From NCBI GenBank assembly GCA_905192935.1, contig CAJJMX010000038.1, forward strand, positions 1-11,559: a stretch of 11,559 nt of DNA, read 5' to 3'. Positions 1 to 6,547 of this stretch are shown piece after piece. The notes under the pieces are model-generated. The model was not told the origin of the DNA, ran no database searches, and was given only the letters and a program-made list of their open reading frames with translations. Within the stretch, counting starts at the first letter, position 1, and each line of letters opens with the position of its first letter. Origin of the DNA: an uncultured Mailhella sp. (GTDB lineage Bacteria > Desulfobacterota > Desulfovibrionia > Desulfovibrionales > Desulfovibrionaceae). The translations under genes and the position numbers were made by a program.

Positions 1-202
1 GCGGCGCTTCTGTTATTCGGTACACACTTAGGGCAATACCGCATAATTCTAAGTGGCGGCTTTTTTGCCAGAAACTGCTTTCAAGAAGCCGCTCCTGCAT
101 GAGACGGGCTCGTCTTTTTCCCGTCTCTGCCTGACAGAGCTCCGCGCGTCTTTTTCTCAAAATGACGCGCAAATCCTTCTTGCTCATGCCGGACATGTCC
201 AT
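1..202 (-). CDS. 5-formyltetrahydrofolate cyclo-ligase family protein (N-terminal part, cut by window edge)
   Basis: An open minus-strand frame runs from an ATG at 202 to the left edge without a stop, giving 67 residues. The start MDMSGMSKKDLRVILRKRR, then an Arg/Glu-rich helix (LMQERLLESSFW) and a strand ALSVYRITEAP, follows the N-terminal pattern of 5-formyltetrahydrofolate cyclo-ligases: a K-x-x-LR...RR substrate/ATP helix, a second helix, then a hydrophobic strand ending in E-x-x-T. That enzyme converts 5-formyl-THF to 5,10-methenyl-THF with ATP in the cytoplasm. The ATG at 202 is preceded by AAGGA seven bases upstream; in-frame ATGs at 196 and 187 are possible, and one at 241 lacks a ribosome site. 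The catalytic C-terminal half lies outside the window, so the assignment rests on the N-terminal pattern alone and intactness cannot be judged. Two perfect inverted repeats (101-108/120-127 and 144-150/164-170) lie in its early coding region. Confidence 0.6.
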   Translation of the reverse strand, partial: MDMSGMSKKDLRVILRKRRAELCQAETGKRRARLMQERLLESSFWQKSRHLELCGIALSVYRITEAP

Positions 203-316
203 ACGATTATCCTTCCGGTCTTCTGAAGAAAAGTGCAACATACCAATATGCCGAATAAAAATCATGCCGACAGGGTCTTGCCGCGCATTTTCATAGATTT
301 GCCCTCCTCTCCCCCT

Positions 317-345
317 TTGTCAAACGAAAAAAAATAGTCTATATT
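317..345 (+). promoter_or_regulatory. sigma70-type promoter for the phosphoesterase-RNase E/G operon
   Basis: A -35 box TTGTCA (317-322) and a -10 box TATATT (340-345) are separated by exactly 17 bp with an A-rich spacer. The expected transcription start is near 352, giving a leader of about 60 nt before the ATG at 411. The -35 is part of a symmetric TTTGTCAAA, so the other strand carries TTGACA at the same place, but no good -10 follows on that strand. Confidence 0.7.
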
Positions 346-410
346 GCCTTGCAGCAGAAACGTTCTGCGGATATTTTCATCCGCTCCAGCGGAAAAGGAT
401 TTTCCCTACA

Positions 411-1187
411 ATGCCAAGCCCCGTTCCGGAATCAGCTCCGTACATTCCGAGCTGCGGCTCTTCGTCGGCGCGTCTCACGCGCTTTGCCGACCTTGCGGAC
501 GCTGAAGACCGGACCGAATCCGGGCGTCTCTGGATCGTGCTCGGCGACATCCACGGTTGCATCCGCCGTGTCAGGGATATACCCGAACTGGAACAGGCGG
601 CCGGCGTCATCATCACCGGCGATCTGACCACGCTGGGAGGCGTCGCCGCTGCCCGCACGGTGATCGAGGCCTTTCAGGCCGTCAATCCCGTCATTCTTGC
701 CCAGATAGGCAACATGGATCGAGCCGAGGTCAACGACTGGCTCGAGGAGCGCGGCATCAACCTGCATCGCAGCGTGCGGGAACTGGGCCCGGATCTCGCC
801 CTTCTCGGGGTGGGAGGCTCTACGTTCAGTCCCTTTGGAACGCCATCGGAGTTTCCAGAGGCACGTTTTTCGGAATGGCTGGAGGATCTGGCCCGCCGCG
901 CCGGCAGTTATCGGGAGCTGGTGCTGGCAGCCCACAATCCTCCGTACAACACTGTTTGTGACCGTATCGACGGAGGCCGCCATGTCGGTTCGACCGCCAT
1001 ACGGGATTTCATAGAGGAATATCAGCCCGCCGTATGTCTGTGCGGGCACATCCACGAATCAGCAGGAATACAGCGCGTAGGACGCACGATAGTTGCCAAT
1101 CCCGGCGCCTTTTCCGCCGGCGGCTATGCCCTGCTCACGCTTGCGCGCTCCGGCATAAAAGTCGCCCTCCGACGGCTGGAAGGCTGA
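411..1187 (+). CDS. Calcineurin-like metallophosphoesterase (Icc/YfcE-like)
   Basis: This 258-residue protein carries the full set of metallophosphoesterase motifs: GDIHG (45-49), GD (70-71), GNMD (100-103), the histidine of AAHNPP (H175), GHIH (212-215) and a following NPG (230-232). Known members of the fold use these residues to hold two metal ions and hydrolyse phosphomonoesters or diesters; the physiological substrate cannot be read from the sequence. There is no signal peptide, so it is probably cytoplasmic. The first 40 residues lie outside the fold and are low in conservation signals, so a later start is possible, but the ATG at 411 has AAGGA about 11 bases upstream and a promoter at a suitable distance. 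It lies 27 bp upstream of RNase E/G and is probably co-transcribed; whether it acts in RNA metabolism is only inference. Confidence 0.87.
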   Translation: MPSPVPESAPYIPSCGSSSARLTRFADLADAEDRTESGRLWIVLGDIHGCIRRVRDIPELEQAAGVIITGDLTTLGGVAAARTVIEAFQAVNPVILAQIGNMDRAEVNDWLEERGINLHRSVRELGPDLALLGVGGSTFSPFGTPSEFPEARFSEWLEDLARRAGSYRELVLAAHNPPYNTVCDRIDGGRHVGSTAIRDFIEEYQPAVCLCGHIHESAGIQRVGRTIVANPGAFSAGGYALLTLARSGIKVALRRLEG

Positions 1188-1214
1188 TGTCGCATCACAA
1201 TTTTTGAGGATCAC

Positions 1215-4205
1215 ATGAGTCAGAACCCCGTTCTTACCGAAGAGAACACTGAAGAAATCAAGACTGCAAAACCCCGCCGAACCAGAAAGACCGCCGCCGC
1301 GGACGCGCCGGCCGAAGAAAAGAAAACCGCCCGTCGAACCCGCAGGAAAACCGACGCTCAGGAGCTTTCCGCAGACGAAGAAGCGGAAGCCAAAAAGCCC
1401 CGCCGACGCACGACGAAAAAAACGGCCGACGTGCCGGCGGACGACACGGAAACAGGCAAGGAGTCCGAACAGAAGAGCGCCGGGCGCAGGACGCGCACGC
1501 GGCGCGTCTCTTCCCGGAAGGCGCAGGATGAAAAGCCCGGGGAACCCCTGCCCGCCGATGAAAAAACCATTCATCTCGGCTCTGCGCTTGTGCTCGACGA
1601 CATGCTTCCTCCCTCGTCCGTAACGGACGCTCCCGCCGAAGCCGAATCTGATGCCGCGCCCAAGAAGACGCGTCGCACCAGAAAGAGCACGGCCAGGACC
1701 GAAGAAACGCCTTCTGAACCTGCTTCGACCGACGCCGCCGGAGAAGGCGCGGCACAGCCCGCTCCTGCGGAAAAGAAGCGCCGTGCACACCGCACCAGAA
1801 AGAGCACCCCGGAAGCGACGCCTGCCGGAGAAGTCGTCAAGACGGACGCTGACGAAGAAAACGTCATTCACTTAGGTTCCGCTCTCGTGCTCGACGACAT
1901 GCTTCCTCCTTCGTCCGTCATCACGGAAGGCCAGGAAGAGCTTCCCCCGCTCCGCTCCGACGATACGGCCGCCGAGAAAAAACGCAGCACGCCCCGCTCC
2001 GCTCCGACGGTCGAAGCCGGACGCCCCGAGAACGAACCTGCGTCCGACCTTTCTCAGGCCGACGACAACATCGGCAACCGGGCAGATGCGGCAGACATCT
2101 CCGAAGAAACGCAGAATGAACAGTTCTGGCCCGACGACGGCATCGTCACCAACATTCTGCCCTATCCCGGCGAGTTTCCCGAAGAGGGCCGTTCTCATTC
2201 CCGGTCCCGCAGAAACCGCAGGAACCGGGACGCACAGCCCGTGTCCAACGCTTCTCCCTACCTGTCCGGTTCCTACTCCCAGGGCTTCTACGATCAGCCT
2301 CAGTCCATGGTTTCCGACAATCCCTTCGGCAACCGCAAGAACCGCAACAACCGCAAGAACCGCCGCAACTCGCAGCCTGTCCCCGTCATGCCGGACGACT
2401 TCGACTTCAACGCCGCCATGCTCAACGACAGCGTGCTCGGCGTGGCCCTCGGCCGGCACGAAGAAGAGTTCATTCCCGAAGAGGACGGCCCGCAGCCCAC
2501 GCTTCCCGGTCAGCCTGTAGCCCTTCCCCTCTCCTCCGGAGAAATGGCCGAGGAAGATCTTGCCGCGCTCGATGCCGCCGTCAACGGCAACCGCATCGAC
2601 CTGCCCGCACCTTCCGCCCAGAAGGAAGGACGCCAGAACCGCAGGAACAAGAAGCAGCAGAAGGAAGAACGCACCGCGGCCGCCAAGAACGAAAAGAAGA
2701 CCGAAACCGAAGAGGCTCCGCATCCGCGCCGCGTTCTGTACGTGAGCGTCGTCCCCGACGAACAGGTGGAAGTCGTCATCACCGAAGACGGACAGGTCAC
2801 CGAATACTTTGTAGAAATGGCCCATCAGGTAAAAATCCGGGGCAATATCTACAAGGGCGTCATCAACAACATCGACACCAATCTTCAGGCGGCCTTCGTC
2901 AACTTCGGCAACGGCAAGAACGGCTTCCTTCAGATAGACGAAGTGCATCCCGAGTACTACCTCGTACCGCACGACGCCTCGCACGGCCCCAAGTATCCGC
3001 CCATCCAGAAAGTGCTCAAGGTGGGACAGGAAGTGCTGGTTCAGGTGGTCAAGGAACCTTCTGGTTCCAAGGGCGCCTTCCTCACGACGTGGATCTCCAT
3101 CGCCGGACGCTTCCTGGTGCTTACTCCCGGTCAGGAACAGATCGGCGTTTCCCGCAAGGTGGAGGACCCCGAAGAAAGGGCCCGCCTCAAGGATCTTCTG
3201 AACGGCATCCAGCCCGGTGAAAACATGGGCGTCATCATCCGCACGGCCAGCGAAGGTGCGAGCAAGGCCAGCATTCAGCAGGATCTGCAGTATCTGAAAA
3301 AGCTCTGGAAGGACATCCAGAAAAAGGCTCCCACGGAAAAGTCTCCCTCTCTCATCTACCAGGAAGCCGACCTTGCCACCCGTTCCGTGCGCGACTACCT
3401 CTCCGAGGACATCGTGGAAATCTGGACGGACGACGAGGCCACCAAGGCCCGCGTGGAAGACATCGCCAGACTTATCTTCCCGGACAGGGCCGGAGAGATC
3501 GTCAAGCTGCACAAGGATCAGCGCCAGAGCCTCTGGGAACGCTTCAACCTGCTCAAGCAGCTGGAAACCGTGACGAGCCGCGAAGTGGTCCTGCCTTCCG
3601 GCGGCCGCCTCGTCTTCGACCAGACCGAAGCGCTCATGGCCATCGACATCAACTCCGGCAAGACCCAGGGCAAGACCAACTTCGAAGCCATGGTCTTCCG
3701 TACCAACATGGAAGCCGCCGAAGCCATCGCCCGCCATCTGCGTCTGCGCGACATCGGCGGTCAGGTGGTCATCGACTTCATCGAAATGCGCGACAAGAAC
3801 CATTGCCGGGAAGTCGAGCGCACCCTGCGCAACGCCATGCGCAAGGATCGCGCCCGTCATGACGTCGGTCACATGAGTTCCTTCGGCCTGCTGGAGCTCG
3901 TGCGTCAGCGTACCGGGACCTCGGCCATTTCCATTTCCTGCGAACCCTGCCCCTACTGCCACGGCACGGGCGTGCGCCGCAACATGGAATGGCAGGCCCT
4001 TCAGGCTCTGCGCGATCTGCAGAGCAAGCTCTGCCGCAGTCTCGACAACGGCAAGAACAAAAAGAACGACAAGTCCTCCGAGCCCTCCACCTTCACCTAC
4101 GAAAGCGATACGGAACTCGCCCTGTACCTGCTCAACCGCAAGCGCGACCGCATAGCCGCGCTTGAGGAAAAATATGGGGTACACATAGAAATCCGGCTGA
4201 AGTAA
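1215..4205 (+). CDS. rne: Ribonuclease E/G with ~500-residue N-terminal extension
   Basis: A 996-residue endoribonuclease that would start mRNA decay and rRNA/tRNA processing. The catalytic core begins near residue 505 and runs to the end, about the length of a whole RNase G. It shows an S1 RNA-binding domain (about 545-630, with NIYKG), a 5'-phosphate sensing RT pair (R676/T677), the metal-binding aspartates D811 (in AIDINSG) and D854 (in VIDFIEM), and the Zn-link CPYC (C912, C915). The spacings D811-D854 (43) and D854-C912 (58) equal those of E. coli D303, D346 and C404. The N-terminal 500 residues are low-complexity: basic TRK/RR blocks, acidic Ala/Glu stretches, two copies of an 18-residue motif (119-136, 218-235) and three Arg/Asn-rich islands (about 326-339, 373-385, 473-486). 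Thus the likely scaffold lies before the core, not after it as in E. coli. Start ATG has GAGGA four bases upstream. Confidence 0.95.
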   Translation: MSQNPVLTEENTEEIKTAKPRRTRKTAAADAPAEEKKTARRTRRKTDAQELSADEEAEAKKPRRRTTKKTADVPADDTETGKESEQKSAGRRTRTRRVSSRKAQDEKPGEPLPADEKTIHLGSALVLDDMLPPSSVTDAPAEAESDAAPKKTRRTRKSTARTEETPSEPASTDAAGEGAAQPAPAEKKRRAHRTRKSTPEATPAGEVVKTDADEENVIHLGSALVLDDMLPPSSVITEGQEELPPLRSDDTAAEKKRSTPRSAPTVEAGRPENEPASDLSQADDNIGNRADAADISEETQNEQFWPDDGIVTNILPYPGEFPEEGRSHSRSRRNRRNRDAQPVSNASPYLSGSYSQGFYDQPQSMVSDNPFGNRKNRNNRKNRRNSQPVPVMPDDFDFNAAMLNDSVLGVALGRHEEEFIPEEDGPQPTLPGQPVALPLSSGEMAEEDLAALDAAVNGNRIDLPAPSAQKEGRQNRRNKKQQKEERTAAAKNEKKTETEEAPHPRRVLYVSVVPDEQVEVVITEDGQVTEYFVEMAHQVKIRGNIYKGVINNIDTNLQAAFVNFGNGKNGFLQIDEVHPEYYLVPHDASHGPKYPPIQKVLKVGQEVLVQVVKEPSGSKGAFLTTWISIAGRFLVLTPGQEQIGVSRKVEDPEERARLKDLLNGIQPGENMGVIIRTASEGASKASIQQDLQYLKKLWKDIQKKAPTEKSPSLIYQEADLATRSVRDYLSEDIVEIWTDDEATKARVEDIARLIFPDRAGEIVKLHKDQRQSLWERFNLLKQLETVTSREVVLPSGGRLVFDQTEALMAIDINSGKTQGKTNFEAMVFRTNMEAAEAIARHLRLRDIGGQVVIDFIEMRDKNHCREVERTLRNAMRKDRARHDVGHMSSFGLLELVRQRTGTSAISISCEPCPYCHGTGVRRNMEWQALQALRDLQSKLCRSLDNGKNKKNDKSSEPSTFTYESDTELALYLLNRKRDRIAALEEKYGVHIEIRLK
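1569..1919 (+). repeat. Two copies of an 18-codon motif in the RNase E/G extension
   Basis: Bases 1569-1622 and 1866-1919 both encode IHLGSALVLDDMLPPSSV. All 18 residues are identical, while 9 of 54 bases differ and every difference is synonymous (for example CTC versus TTA for the Leu after His). Each copy is preceded by a basic TRK block and an acidic linker. A separate 17-bp direct repeat encoding RTRKS lies between them (1674-1690 and 1791-1807). Confidence 0.9.
2331..2369 (+). repeat. Short tandem repeat encoding an Arg/Asn/Lys-rich island
   Basis: Units of AACCGCAAG and close variants are repeated and encode NRKNRNNRKNRRN (residues 373-385) inside RNase E/G. Similar islands lie near residues 326-339 and 473-486. 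By analogy with the arginine-rich region of E. coli RNase E these could bind RNA; that is inference. Confidence 0.75.
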
Positions 4206-4206
4206 C

Positions 4207-4243
4207 AAAAAAGCCCCGCCTCTTCTGAGACGGGGCTTTTTTT
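4207..4243 (+). terminator. Intrinsic terminator after RNase E/G
   Basis: The stem GCCCCG-C-CTC (4213-4222) pairs with GAG-A-CGGGGC (4227-4236) around the loop TTCT with one mismatch, followed by seven T (4237-4243). The A-run at 4207-4212 extends the pairing into the T-run and could let it act on the minus strand as well. It begins two bases after the RNase E/G stop codon. Confidence 0.93.
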
Positions 4244-4253
4244 CAGAACTCCC

Positions 4254-4754
4254 ATGCTGAAGAAACTGCTCGTCATCGTTATGCTCGCCCTCTGCTGCTT
4301 CTATGTCTACCAGAAGCATCAGCAGGAAACTCCCGTCTCCCCCTCGGCCTCCCGAAAGATAAACGACGCCCCGCTGAAAAAACTTGAGGACAAGCTGCCC
4401 TCCGTCATATTTGAAAAGGAAATACAGCCCGTCATAGAACGCAATCAGCGCATGGGACTTACGCCCGACGAGCTCGACGAGCTTTTCGACAAGCTGGAAA
4501 CCATAGGACGGGCTCTCGGAGACAAGGCCACCGAGGCCGTGAACAGGGCCGGACATGCCGTTGCCCCGGACCTTTTCCCCAGAAAAACCTTTGCGGAACA
4601 TTCTGCAGACGTGGCGCAGTCGCTGGCCCGGGCCGCGGGAGAAGGCGCCAAAGCCAGCCTTCCCGTGATCAGGGACATTGCGGCAGGCATCCTGCACGCT
4701 CTCGCCTCAGCGCTCTCCTTCCTGCTCGACAAGGCCGCCGATCTTCTGCAGTAG
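4254..4754 (+). CDS. Small membrane-anchored hypothetical protein
   Basis: I do not recognise a family for this 166-residue protein. It starts MLKK followed by a hydrophobic segment (about residues 5-20), so it is a single-pass membrane anchor or uncleaved signal with the rest probably in the periplasm. The sequence LALCC lacks a small residue before Cys and is not a proper lipobox. The middle is helical and charged (LTPDELDELFDKLETIGRAL, about 64-83), and the last 25 residues form an amphipathic Ala/Leu-rich helix. Coding composition matches its neighbours and the frame is open throughout, which argues it is real. The start is only 10 bases after the T-run of the RNase E/G terminator and no Shine-Dalgarno sequence is visible, so expression would depend on read-through, a promoter inside the end of rne, or leaderless initiation. 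Confidence 0.62.
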   Translation: MLKKLLVIVMLALCCFYVYQKHQQETPVSPSASRKINDAPLKKLEDKLPSVIFEKEIQPVIERNQRMGLTPDELDELFDKLETIGRALGDKATEAVNRAGHAVAPDLFPRKTFAEHSADVAQSLARAAGEGAKASLPVIRDIAAGILHALASALSFLLDKAADLLQ

Positions 4755-4917
4755 GCGTTTTCGCTCCCGACGTACCTTGCCCGACGTTCTCTGCAGCAAC
4801 GCGCTTCAACTCTCCTTTCCCGGACTCTGACGCAAAAATCATGAACGCCGACTGAACACCATCCGAAAAAGCCTCTGCCATCCCAAGAGAAAACATCCCG
4901 TCGCCGGAAGAACGTAT

Positions 4918-4939
4918 CCGCACTGTCCGGACAGTGCGG
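4918..4939. repeat. Perfect 22-bp palindrome
   Basis: The half-site CCGCACTGTCC (4918-4928) is followed at once by its exact reverse complement (4929-4939). As RNA it would form a nine-pair stem with a CCGG loop, but no T-run follows on either strand, so it is not an ordinary terminator. An operator-like binding site is the alternative. Confidence 0.8.
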
Positions 4940-5000
4940 CCGCGTTCGGGAGCAGTCCTTTCCATTCCCTGCCCCATGAAAATCCGGCAGCCATGCCTTT

Positions 5001-5026
5001 AAAATAAAAAAGCGGCTCATGCCGCT
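5001..5026 (-). terminator. Intrinsic terminator, minus strand, probably for the MucR-like gene
   Basis: Read on the minus strand, AGCGGC (5026-5021), loop ATGA, GCCGCT (5016-5011) is followed by TTTTTATTTT (5010-5001). It lies about 200 bases after the stop of the MucR-like gene, giving a long 3' UTR. Confidence 0.8.
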
Positions 5027-5093
5027 ATTCATCAGGAATGGCGGGAAACGCTCTTCCCAGACGTGCCCATCCCTTTAAAAATTTTTCCGCTCC

Positions 5094-5158
5094 GACGACC
5101 GCCCCTCAAAAAACTGAGGAGGTCGTCTTCCTCGCCTTCCATCCTTCCCCCGAGGAAG
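5094..5158 (-). other. Two back-to-back hairpins in the putative mucR 3' UTR
   Basis: GACGACC and CCTCA (5094-5100, 5104-5108) pair with TGAGG and GGTCGTC (5115-5119, 5121-5127) around an A-rich loop. The next hairpin starts at the same base: CTTCCTCG (5127-5134) pairs with CGAGGAAG (5151-5158) across 16 bases. Neither is followed by a clear T-run on the minus strand. With the terminator at 5001-5026 they make a three-hairpin tail. Confidence 0.6.
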
Positions 5159-5224
5159 GCCGACTTCGTTAAAAGCCGGTCTTCCCGTAAGAGGAATGAT
5201 GATATGGATGCATGGGCCGCCGCC

Positions 5225-5644
5225 CTACTTCGCCGCCGCTTCACGAGCCATGGCGCGCTTTTCCCAAAGTTTCATGTCCTTCATCTTCTGACGACGGGCA
5301 CGCTGCAGTTCCTTGCAGGTAAGAGGCGTACCTTTCTTGAAGCCCCACTTCGCACGGTAGGAGGCGGCATCAAGTCCGTGGAGAATGAGGTGCTTCTTGG
5401 TAATGACCTTGAAGGTCTTGCCGCATTCAAGGCAGACAATGCTCTTTTCCTTGATGGAGCGTTTGGGATCAATGGCAGGAGCTTCAGCAGTGGGGCAAGC
5501 TTCCTCGGTTTCTTCACTGCAGTCCAGTTTCTTCAGCTTGCTGGACAGCGAAGAAATCATTTCCGCCATTTCATCTTCGGACATGACACGGACGGAAGCC
5601 TGTGCCTTGACCAGTTCTATGGCATGCTTGAGATAATCTTCCAT
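5225..5644 (-). CDS. MucR/Ros family zinc-finger transcriptional regulator
   Basis: A 139-residue regulator with the prokaryotic zinc finger of Ros/MucR. The ligands appear to be C71, C74, H85 and H89 (CLEC...KKHLILH, spacing C-x2-C-x10-H-x3-H, one residue longer between the second Cys and first His than in Agrobacterium Ros). The family's tail motif follows (SYRAKWGFKKGTPL, 95-108) and a basic C-terminal helix. Residues 1-45 are helical, matching the oligomerisation end of MucR proteins, which act as H-NS-like silencers and bind AT-rich DNA. AAGGAGG lies five bases before the ATG, so the start is firm. It stands alone: the terminator is at 5001-5026 and the promoter at 5665-5693. The AT-rich upstream DNA fits autoregulation, as known for MucR relatives; that remains inference here. 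The target genes are unknown. Confidence 0.93.
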   Translation of the reverse strand: MEDYLKHAIELVKAQASVRVMSEDEMAEMISSLSSKLKKLDCSEETEEACPTAEAPAIDPKRSIKEKSIVCLECGKTFKVITKKHLILHGLDAASYRAKWGFKKGTPLTCKELQRARRQKMKDMKLWEKRAMAREAAAK

Positions 5645-5664
5645 AGGGCCCTCCTTGTAAGAAA

Positions 5665-5693
5665 ATAATATATCAGATGTAAACGCAATTCAA
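5665..5693 (-). promoter_or_regulatory. Candidate promoter of the MucR-like gene
   Basis: On the minus strand a -35 TTGAAT (5693-5688) and a -10 TATTAT (5670-5665) are 17 bp apart. Transcription would start near 5658, giving a very short leader ending in the AAGGAGG ribosome site. A perfect TTGACA lies just upstream (5704-5699), but its -10 at 17 bp would be poor. The surrounding 5660-5760 is rich in A and T. Confidence 0.55.
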
Positions 5694-6282
5694 ACTTCTG
5701 TCAAATGCATGAAAGAAAAAAGAACATCAAAAAAAATAAAAGAACCAGCACTCATTTTATCCTAGTGCCGCAATGAAATTCGAGCATATATAGCCTCGGA
5801 CTCAACGCCTCTTGTCCAGAAAAATGCCTCAGAAAAGGATAACGACAGGACAATTTCATACCGGCTCCTCTTCATACGGAAATATCCTCTCATGCAAAGG
5901 CGGGACGGGAACGACAGGCTCATATCCTCCGTCACAGTCTTCCCGAAGCGCACCGCTTACCGGATATCTTCCAACGTAAGGCAAATGTCTTTGCATGAAA
6001 ACTATATTCAATATTTAAATATCATCGCGATAAAGCGGCTGAACCAAAATCAAAAGTATGTTCCATGCGTATTTTCTCCCTTTCCTGATATCCCGGGCTC
6101 TTCATCCCGCCGCCCTCAAGGTCCTGCCGCAACATCCACGCCGCCAAATAAAAATCAGGCGAAACGACGCCGAGCCATCATGCTCTTCGCCGACAGCGCT
6201 CATTTCAGGCTTCCTTTCATCGGCTTCCGAGCCATCCCCTTCCAAACACTGCAAAAAGCTCAGAAAACGCCTCTGAAGGCGC

Positions 6283-6298
6283 ATAAAAGCCCTTTTAT
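6283..6298. repeat. Operator-like inverted repeat
   Basis: ATAAAAG (6283-6289) and CTTTTAT (6292-6298) are perfect reverse complements separated by CC. The size and near-perfect symmetry resemble a binding site for a dimeric regulator, but no adjacent gene explains it. Confidence 0.45.
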
Positions 6299-6495
6299 CC
6301 CACGGACGCCACGGAGAGGTTCTCCCTTCACCCGCGAGCGCCGGACATCGCGAAAAAACAATGCCGCTCCATCACGGTTTCCGTGCTTCTCATCGCCGGG
6401 AGCAGGCGTTCACGCCCGTCGCTCAACATATCCGGCCGGCAAGCTCTGCGGCCGTCTCCCTGCCCGACACCTGCCTCCCCTTTTCCATACTGCAC

Positions 6496-6523
6496 AAAAA
6501 AGGGAAGGCAGAACCTTCCCTTT
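6496..6523 (-). terminator. Intrinsic terminator of the ruvA-ruvB-thyX operon
   Basis: On the minus strand GGGAAGG (6520-6514), loop TTCTG, CCTTCCC (6508-6502) is followed by six T (6501-6496); three further A-T pairs extend the stem. It lies 24 bases after the thyX stop codon. Confidence 0.88.
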
Positions 6524-6547
6524 CTGGCAGACAAAGCATCCGCGGTG

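Larger units (their letters stand above)
4755..5224. other. Intergenic region of 470 bp between convergent genes
   Basis: No convincing gene is seen here on either strand. It holds a perfect 22-bp palindrome (4918-4939), a minus-strand terminator (5001-5026) and two neighbouring hairpins (5094-5127 and 5127-5158). No clear terminator for the plus-strand gene ending at 4754 is visible. Confidence 0.7.
5645..6495. other. Gene-poor region of about 850 bp
   Basis: I see no gene here that I can support. The first 120 bases are the AT-rich upstream region of the MucR-like gene. An AT-only palindrome ATATTTAAATAT lies at 6011-6022, a small hairpin CGCCT/AGGCG at 6268-6281, and an operator-like dyad at 6283-6298. 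The open frames on both strands lack ribosome sites and recognisable proteins, and one runs through the thyX terminator. Confidence 0.6.

Noticed and set aside
1872..4697. A 941-codon open frame on the minus strand opposite RNase E/G
   Set aside because: It mirrors the codon pattern of a clearly real catalytic gene on the plus strand, runs across its terminator, and has no recognisable domain. Long antisense frames are expected in GC-rich genes.
5762..5953. A 63-codon minus-strand open frame starting at GTG, with a possible inner ATG start of 37 codons
   Set aside because: The inner start has AGAGGA nine bases upstream, but there is no recognisable protein and no clear promoter; too weak to call.
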